Of a stretch of 64,000 bases of DNA, positions 59,094 through 64,000 are shown one piece after another. This stretch comes from Porcisia hertigi. Lineage: Eukaryota; Euglenozoa; Kinetoplastea; Trypanosomatida; Trypanosomatidae. Under the pieces are notes generated by a model. The model was given only the letters and a program-made list of their open reading frames with translations. It was not told the origin of the DNA and did not search any database. The stretch is from positions 485,001 through 549,000 of the forward strand of contig NC_090592.1 in NCBI RefSeq assembly GCF_017918235.1, written 5' to 3'. Within the stretch, counting starts at the first letter, position 1; every line of letters starts with the position of its first letter. The position numbers and the translations under genes were made by a program.

Positions 59094-62000
59094 ATGTACA
59101 CAGTGAAAGATGCCAAAATGGCGCGCTCCCTCATGCGACCGCGCCTTCAACTGTCCAACAGTCCATTACTCTTGTCCGAGTACTTCATGGTGTGCAAGAT
59201 GTACAGCGACACCGCCACGGCTCGGGAGACACATCAGCGGTACATCGCCCAGGTAGAAAACAAGCGCAGCGTTTTTACAGCTCAAACACTGCGAGGCAGC
59301 GAGCAGGGTGTATCCACTGATGCAGGGGCGGCAGCACGGATCCAGACAAGTGCGTCGGCACCGCCGTTTCCCCCGTTTTCTCAGCTAGGGAGCTACCCTG
59401 CAGACCTGTCGTCTCCCGCACGCACGGAAAGGGATGCGATGCAGCCGTCGTTGCAGCGCCCACCGAGAAGCGTTTCCCCCGCGGCAGGTGGCGATGAGGT
59501 GCCCCCGCCGTCTGGTGCTGCGCCCCAGCACTCGAGGCCAACGGCATCCACAACGGATCGACCCTCGGCCACTCTCTCGACGCTGGAGAATCATGATACT
59601 GGAGGCTTGCGGCAAGGCCCGCCGCTGCTGCGACAGTCCTCTGGCCTGGACGGCAGCAGTAGTAGCCGAAGTGTGGGTGTCGCATCCCAGAGCGTAGCCA
59701 ATACCAACACGCATAGCGCCGCCTCCTATGCCATTTTCCGTCGAGACTGGGGGCCCGAGAAATACGATGAGGAGTTTCAGAGGCCGTGGAACGCCTTCTT
59801 GCACGAGCTTTCTGGTGCCATGGTGGATGTGGTGACGGCGTGGGTGTCTGACCTTGAGGAGCAGACTTCGCCCTCACGGCATCTAGTGCGGCTTAGCAGC
59901 ACTTGCTGCTACGATTCTGCTCACGGTATATGCTTGTTGCGCTGGAACACAATGCGAGAGGTTCGGGCCTATGTAGATGCACTGCACGCTGTAGTGAACG
60001 CACCGCTATCAGAGTTTTGTGTGCCACTGACCCTTGGGATGGAGGTCTTGGGGGTTCCGGTGTTGTGCATGTCGTTGGCGCCGGTTAGCGGTCCGTGGCA
60101 CGGGTGGGATGCAGTGGGCATGGCGTGGCACTGTTTTTGCGGCATATGTGCAACGCTGCGGCTGGTGCGTCCGTTGGATCCGCTCGAGGGTGGAAGGGGA
60201 GAGGCGGCAACCAGGTTTGTTTCCAGCGGGCAGCTTGGCTCGGCAGTTGCAGTGGATGGTGTGTCGGCCGCAGCATGCAGTGGTACCGCCGAGGTCGCAG
60301 GTATTGGTAATGTGCTGGGAGATGGGTCAGTCAGTCGGTCTCTGTTGCGGCAACTTGAAACTTCGCCAGCGTGCAGCGAGTGCTATGCCGGTGCGGCCTC
60401 GACGCTTGGCCTTGCCGCTGGCACTTCGCAGCAGCATGCGGGAAGCGTCAGCGGCGCGTGGGGCGGTCGACGAAACTCTGTCTTTTACGGCACCCCAACG
60501 TCGCTTGCAGGTTCTGCGGCAAGTTGCTATGATCCGGTTGGCCCTCCGGCATCTGCCAGCGTGCCAGCTGGGCAAGGCGGGCTGCGGCTCACGCTGGCCA
60601 TCGGTGCCGACGCGCGGTGGTACTTCATTGATGCGCGTGCCGTTTGCCTTTACCAGTGGTACACTCGGAAGTCCTGGCTGGCGGCGCGGGTGCCGCGAAG
60701 GGAACTGTACCTCTGTGAGAATGGGTGCGCGCAGCGGGCAATGGGTCCCAACCAGCTGATACTACAGTCGAAGTTGCGCATCATGGTTCATCAGATGTTG
60801 AACGGGCTGATGAGTGGTGTCAGTGGAGTCCGTGCGACGCCAACGAGCATGCAGCGAGCCAGCTACTACGCCAACACCCCGCCCATCACCAGCGAAACAA
60901 TCAGCGGCCGTGGCGGCGGCGGCCTTCCATATCAATGGCAGCGCAGAGTACCCCCCATCCTTCTATCTACTCTGTGCCACAGTCACGGGGTGCGCTACGG
61001 CACGTACGTTTATGCAATTGTCGATTTGCTGCGCACCGAGGAGCAGGCCCTCTTCCGGGCCGTGCAAACAGCCCACCGCCACGGCTCCTTGTCCCCCAAC
61101 ACCGAGGCGCGCATGGTTCAGTGTCGACGATGCATCCAGGCCGTGGTCGGTGAGCTCATTGCACGCGCGACAAAGCACCTCATTTATCAAGAATGGCACG
61201 CAGTCATCCGTCGAACTCCCGACTGGCTGTGTCGATTTCACACCCTCTGCGCGGCGGCATCGCAGGCGTGGGCAGAAGCTCCAGCCGCTGCTGAGGGGCG
61301 CGTGGAGACGACGGGCAGTTGCGGCGGGCACAGCTCAAAGACAACGCCACATGATGATGATGATGTCACCGAGGTGTCACTCTTTGGTGGCAATGGCGGA
61401 GAAACACCGAGCGAGGGCGGCATCCTTGCCGGCAAAGGACGCGAAGGGACGTCTGATGAACTGAGGTACGCAGCAGTGGGTAATGCGCTGGGCAAAGCAA
61501 GTCTTGCCAGCACTCTTGGCGCCACCTCTGCGCGTCGTCGTTTGCGTGACTTCATGGAGGCAGATCTTGAGAAGCTTGGGGCGCCGCTACTCGATGCTCT
61601 CCGGCGCGTGGTGAATGGCGTCTTCACTGTCACACCCACAGGAGCGGGTAACATGAACAACAGCAACTGCAACACCCAGGCAACAGGCCCTGGGATAGGT
61701 GGGGCTGCCCCAGGCGGCAGCTGCAGCGGAGTGGACAGTGGTTCCTCTGCACCGTGCTGTGGAACGAGAAGCGGTGTTTCCCCGTCGGTGTCAGCCAGTC
61801 ACCTCGCAACCGACGATGCTGGTCGCTCTTTGGCAGCTGGCAACGCCCCCGTTGAGAACAGTGGCTACCCGGCCTTCAACCCCGCCTTGCGCGGCGTTGC
61901 CTTTCGCCCCGACATGTTCGAAGAATTGCTACTGTCTGTGAATGAGCAGTACGTTGTGCAGCCCTACAGCGGCGGTGAGAGGGCGAGTGAATGGCAACTG

Positions 62001-64000
62001 CTCCACAAGGAAGCGCGTGTAATGTCGCGGCGGAGGCAGCGCGCCAGCACCACCGGCGGCAGCGGGGCGGACCTCGGCACTGGTGGGAACACCTGGTCGT
62101 CTCGCAGCGCTGGAGACACCGCTCCATCCGGAGTCCCTTTGTCGGCCGGATCCTCACCGCGCAAGAGGGAGCGAGGCGTCAATTCTTCTCGCTTCAACGG
62201 CCCCAACGCGCTTTGGTACTCCGCCACCGAAGAGGAAAGCATTCATGTAGAAGCACAGGGCCTCTATCCGGGCTGGTCACTGCAATGCCTCCAGGAAATG
62301 ATTGACATTCCGCTGGTGCTGCGGCAGGCATGCGTAGATGTGGATGCGAGCTTTTGCGGGGCAGACATGCTGCGATGGTTATCCCCCTCGATCGCCTCCG
62401 TCAGCAGCGCCTCGTACGAACCGAGGTGTACTGCACGTGGCGCGGCCACTGGCCGACCGTTGCCGCTGCCCCAAGCATGCCCGTTGCGCGCTGCAGTGTG
62501 TGGCACCACGCTGGAGCTGCCCCTGTGTTTGCGTAGCGGCACAGTCGAAGGTGCCCTCGAGTACGCGCAGCAGCAATGCGAGGTCGGTATGGCCATTGCC
62601 GCACCCCGCCAAAGCACGGTATTAAGCGGGGGCAGCAAGTGGCGAGGCAGCGGGATTGCTGTGGGGGCGGGGCATAGCCCGCACTTGGTGTACATGGGGA
62701 AGCTGATACAGTTACACGCAGCGGATGTCCGGATCGCCTGTCGCGGCTGGCCTTCTGTGGAGGACTTCGATTTTCTCAATCATTCAGTGCAGCGGGGCGA
62801 TGCCGTGGTGAATCGTCGAGGAGGCGGAAGGCGACACATTCTACAACGCAGCGGTTGGGAATTCCCCCTCGCCGAGCGGCAGCATAATAGGACGGGAGGC
62901 TGTGGCAGATTCGATGGGGATGGAGCGGTGATTTCAAGTGGCGCCGGAGAGGACTCCCGCACATCCGTGTGTTTTAAGGCTTCTGTCTATCTGCGACTGT
63001 GTGTCTTAAACGCTCGAGTTGACCTTAATGAGGCCATATCTGCCTTGTGGAACCTAACTGAGTGCACGGAGAGCATGTGGAGTAGTAGCACAGTGCGCGG
63101 CTTCTTGCTACGAAACAAAATCGGCGTACTTGCAACGATGGCGCGTCACTTCACCGCAGCGGGTGTCACGATGGCACTGGAGGCTGCTGTGGCAGATTTA
63201 GACATGCTCACTGGTGGTCTGTTAAGTATCAGCCCTACCGAAGACGACCCGCTGGCTTTGTCAACTGTTTGCTTGCCTCACTCAACTGAGCGACGCCAGC
63301 TCTCCTCGCTGCATGCTGGCTCCTCGCGCCCAGGTAGTGCTTGTGAGCAATGCATTAGCGGCTCGACATCTCGTCTGATGTCCCCGACCCGCTCTGAGGC
63401 GGTTGCGGTCGTAGCTACCACGGTATATACTGTTAACAATGTGATACCGTCGCCTTCGCTGCTGTCACCGCCGATAACACAGCGTCAAACTGCCTCCGTG
63501 CCTGTAACAGTTTCGCCGCCTCATCGCGGCATGGGAGCCAGCGTGGCTTTTACGAACCCCCTCGGGCAGGATACACTTCTGCCCTTCACTGGCTACAGTG
63601 AGAATATTGATCACCTAACACCTGTGGGCTCTGGGTCATCCGTCTCAGTAGCGCTGGTGAACAGTACATCACCACAAAAAAGCTATCACCTGCGCTCTGT
63701 TCAGTGCGTCGATCTCTACGCAGCGCTTCTAGCTCTCTTGACACGGCATATGCTGTTGCCAGATGCACACCGTACTCCGAATGAAAGTCTCGCGCGTGCT
63801 GTGATGTTCTGCTCCCTGCGTCGAGAGCTCATTGTTCTCGCGCATGGCGAACACAGTGTAGAGGCGGCGATAGCGGCTGGTGACCTCGGCCACCACCTCC
63901 TGCGAAATCCCAAAACATGGGAGCAGGCCAAGGCAGAGTTTTATCGCGCAAAGCGAAGCATCCTTTACCACCTGCATGCTATATTGGACGCCGACGACAA
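59094..64000 (+). CDS. Very large CLU/TIF31-like protein (intact copy, runs off window)
   Basis: The frame is open from ATG 59094 to the right edge, at least 1635 codons, without a stop. Ser/Pro/Ala-rich stretches alternate with folded regions. About residues 215-335 (RRDWGPEKYDEEFQRPW; PLTLGMEVLGVPVLCMSLAP) resemble the CLU domain. Near 624-642 LCHSHGVRYGTYVYAI resembles the TIF31 H-x-x-GIN-x-R-x-LG block, and near 683-708 GELIARATKHLIYQEW resembles its EMVARAxKHxL helix. CLU proteins bind mRNAs for mitochondrial proteins and control mitochondrial distribution. The resemblance is partial, so it may be a kinetoplastid-specific giant relative. Up to 62584 it is duplicated in unit A, where it is broken; beyond that it is unique. 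Confidence 0.7.
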   Translation, partial: MYTVKDAKMARSLMRPRLQLSNSPLLLSEYFMVCKMYSDTATARETHQRYIAQVENKRSVFTAQTLRGSEQGVSTDAGAAARIQTSASAPPFPPFSQLGSYPADLSSPARTERDAMQPSLQRPPRSVSPAAGGDEVPPPSGAAPQHSRPTASTTDRPSATLSTLENHDTGGLRQGPPLLRQSSGLDGSSSSRSVGVASQSVANTNTHSAASYAIFRRDWGPEKYDEEFQRPWNAFLHELSGAMVDVVTAWVSDLEEQTSPSRHLVRLSSTCCYDSAHGICLLRWNTMREVRAYVDALHAVVNAPLSEFCVPLTLGMEVLGVPVLCMSLAPVSGPWHGWDAVGMAWHCFCGICATLRLVRPLDPLEGGRGEAATRFVSSGQLGSAVAVDGVSAAACSGTAEVAGIGNVLGDGSVSRSLLRQLETSPACSECYAGAASTLGLAAGTSQQHAGSVSGAWGGRRNSVFYGTPTSLAGSAASCYDPVGPPASASVPAGQGGLRLTLAIGADARWYFIDARAVCLYQWYTRKSWLAARVPRRELYLCENGCAQRAMGPNQLILQSKLRIMVHQMLNGLMSGVSGVRATPTSMQRASYYANTPPITSETISGRGGGGLPYQWQRRVPPILLSTLCHSHGVRYGTYVYAIVDLLRTEEQALFRAVQTAHRHGSLSPNTEARMVQCRRCIQAVVGELIARATKHLIYQEWHAVIRRTPDWLCRFHTLCAAASQAWAEAPAAAEGRVETTGSCGGHSSKTTPHDDDDVTEVSLFGGNGGETPSEGGILAGKGREGTSDELRYAAVGNALGKASLASTLGATSARRRLRDFMEADLEKLGAPLLDALRRVVNGVFTVTPTGAGNMNNSNCNTQATGPGIGGAAPGGSCSGVDSGSSAPCCGTRSGVSPSVSASHLATDDAGRSLAAGNAPVENSGYPAFNPALRGVAFRPDMFEELLLSVNEQYVVQPYSGGERASEWQLLHKEARVMSRRRQRASTTGGSGADLGTGGNTWSSRSAGDTAPSGVPLSAGSSPRKRERGVNSSRFNGPNALWYSATEEESIHVEAQGLYPGWSLQCLQEMIDIPLVLRQACVDVDASFCGADMLRWLSPSIASVSSASYEPRCTARGAATGRPLPLPQACPLRAAVCGTTLELPLCLRSGTVEGALEYAQQQCEVGMAIAAPRQSTVLSGGSKWRGSGIAVGAGHSPHLVYMGKLIQLHAADVRIACRGWPSVEDFDFLNHSVQRGDAVVNRRGGGRRHILQRSGWEFPLAERQHNRTGGCGRFDGDGAVISSGAGEDSRTSVCFKASVYLRLCVLNARVDLNEAISALWNLTECTESMWSSSTVRGFLLRNKIGVLATMARHFTAAGVTMALEAAVADLDMLTGGLLSISPTEDDPLALSTVCLPHSTERRQLSSLHAGSSRPGSACEQCISGSTSRLMSPTRSEAVAVVATTVYTVNNVIPSPSLLSPPITQRQTASVPVTVSPPHRGMGASVAFTNPLGQDTLLPFTGYSENIDHLTPVGSGSSVSVALVNSTSPQKSYHLRSVQCVDLYAALLALLTRHMLLPDAHRTPNESLARAVMFCSLRRELIVLAHGEHSVEAAIAAGDLGHHLLRNPKTWEQAKAEFYRAKRSILYHLHAILDADD

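Larger units (their letters stand above)
45383..62584 (+). repeat. Tandem segmental duplication, unit B (about 17.2 kb)
   Basis: Second copy of unit A, directly repeated. All genes are in the same order. Here the CLU-like gene is intact and continues past the end of the unit at 62584, where similarity to unit A stops. Differences from unit A are mostly point changes and length changes in simple repeats. The glycosyltransferase gene is the exception, with many replacement changes. Confidence 0.95.

Noticed and set aside
28167-62584. Duplication as a plain assembly error
   Set aside because: The units differ by scattered substitutions and indels, one gene is broken only in unit A, and the junction contains a UbiB fragment with a secondary deletion. 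A mis-join of two haplotypes remains possible and is named in the checks.
62776-63977. Several minus-strand frames near the right end
   Set aside because: All are shadows of the continuous + strand CLU-like frame, which stays open to the window edge.
1-64000. Transposons, degenerate retroposons of the SIDER type, CRISPR arrays or bacterial-style operons
   Set aside because: No reverse transcriptase, transposase, spacer array or Shine-Dalgarno pattern was recognised. Short degenerate retroposons in spacers cannot be ruled out without a search.

Overview
This window looks like part of a trypanosomatid (kinetoplastid) nuclear chromosome, most likely from the Leishmania/Leishmaniinae side. All credible genes lie on the + strand and none has an intron. 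They are separated by 0.4-1.6 kb spacers rich in pyrimidine tracts, GT/CA repeats and C- or G-runs. Several starts sit just behind an AG that ends a long AG-poor pyrimidine tract, the expected signature of spliced-leader trans-splicing from a polycistronic transcript. No database search was possible; species and gene names rest on motif recognition only.

Layout, 1-28 kb (single-copy part): the end of an unrecognised gene; a tRNA-Ser(CGA) with its T-run terminator; a BCS1-like AAA ATPase; a PPR-type protein; an F-box plus UIM protein; a trio of WD40/polyproline proteins (two clear tandem paralogues and a third gene sharing a C-terminal motif); a DDAH-fold protein that has lost its catalytic residues; a mitochondrial-looking membrane protein; a thioredoxin-like protein; a small MOZART1-like protein; and an ABC1/UbiB (COQ8/ADCK-type) kinase.

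Layout, 28-64 kb (duplicated part): positions about 28167-45224 (unit A) recur at about 45383-62584 (unit B) as a direct tandem duplication of roughly 17 kb. Each unit carries, in order: a CWC15-like splicing factor, a type II membrane glycosyltransferase, a PNUTS-like PP1-docking protein, a kynurenine-aminotransferase-like pseudogene, a syntaxin-16/Tlg2-like SNARE ending in a CaaX box, NIP7, an ISD11-like LYR protein, and a very large CLU/TIF31-like protein. The unit A copy of the large gene is dead: three nonsense codons, a 62-bp deletion and a missing 3' end. In unit B it is open to the window edge. The join between units fuses the broken large gene in frame to a 147-bp piece of the UbiB kinase gene, which shows where the original duplication broke. 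A later deletion in the second copy, at a short direct repeat, removed the rest of that kinase copy.

Most of the two units is nearly identical, but the two glycosyltransferase copies differ by about 32 amino-acid replacements against only about five silent changes noticed. That points to diversifying selection or gene conversion from a distant paralogue. The genes do not form one pathway, as is usual for kinetoplastid gene clusters, but two themes recur: mitochondrial proteins (BCS1-like, PPR, UbiB, ISD11-like, possibly CLU-like) and RNA/ribosome/transcription factors (CWC15, PNUTS-like, NIP7).
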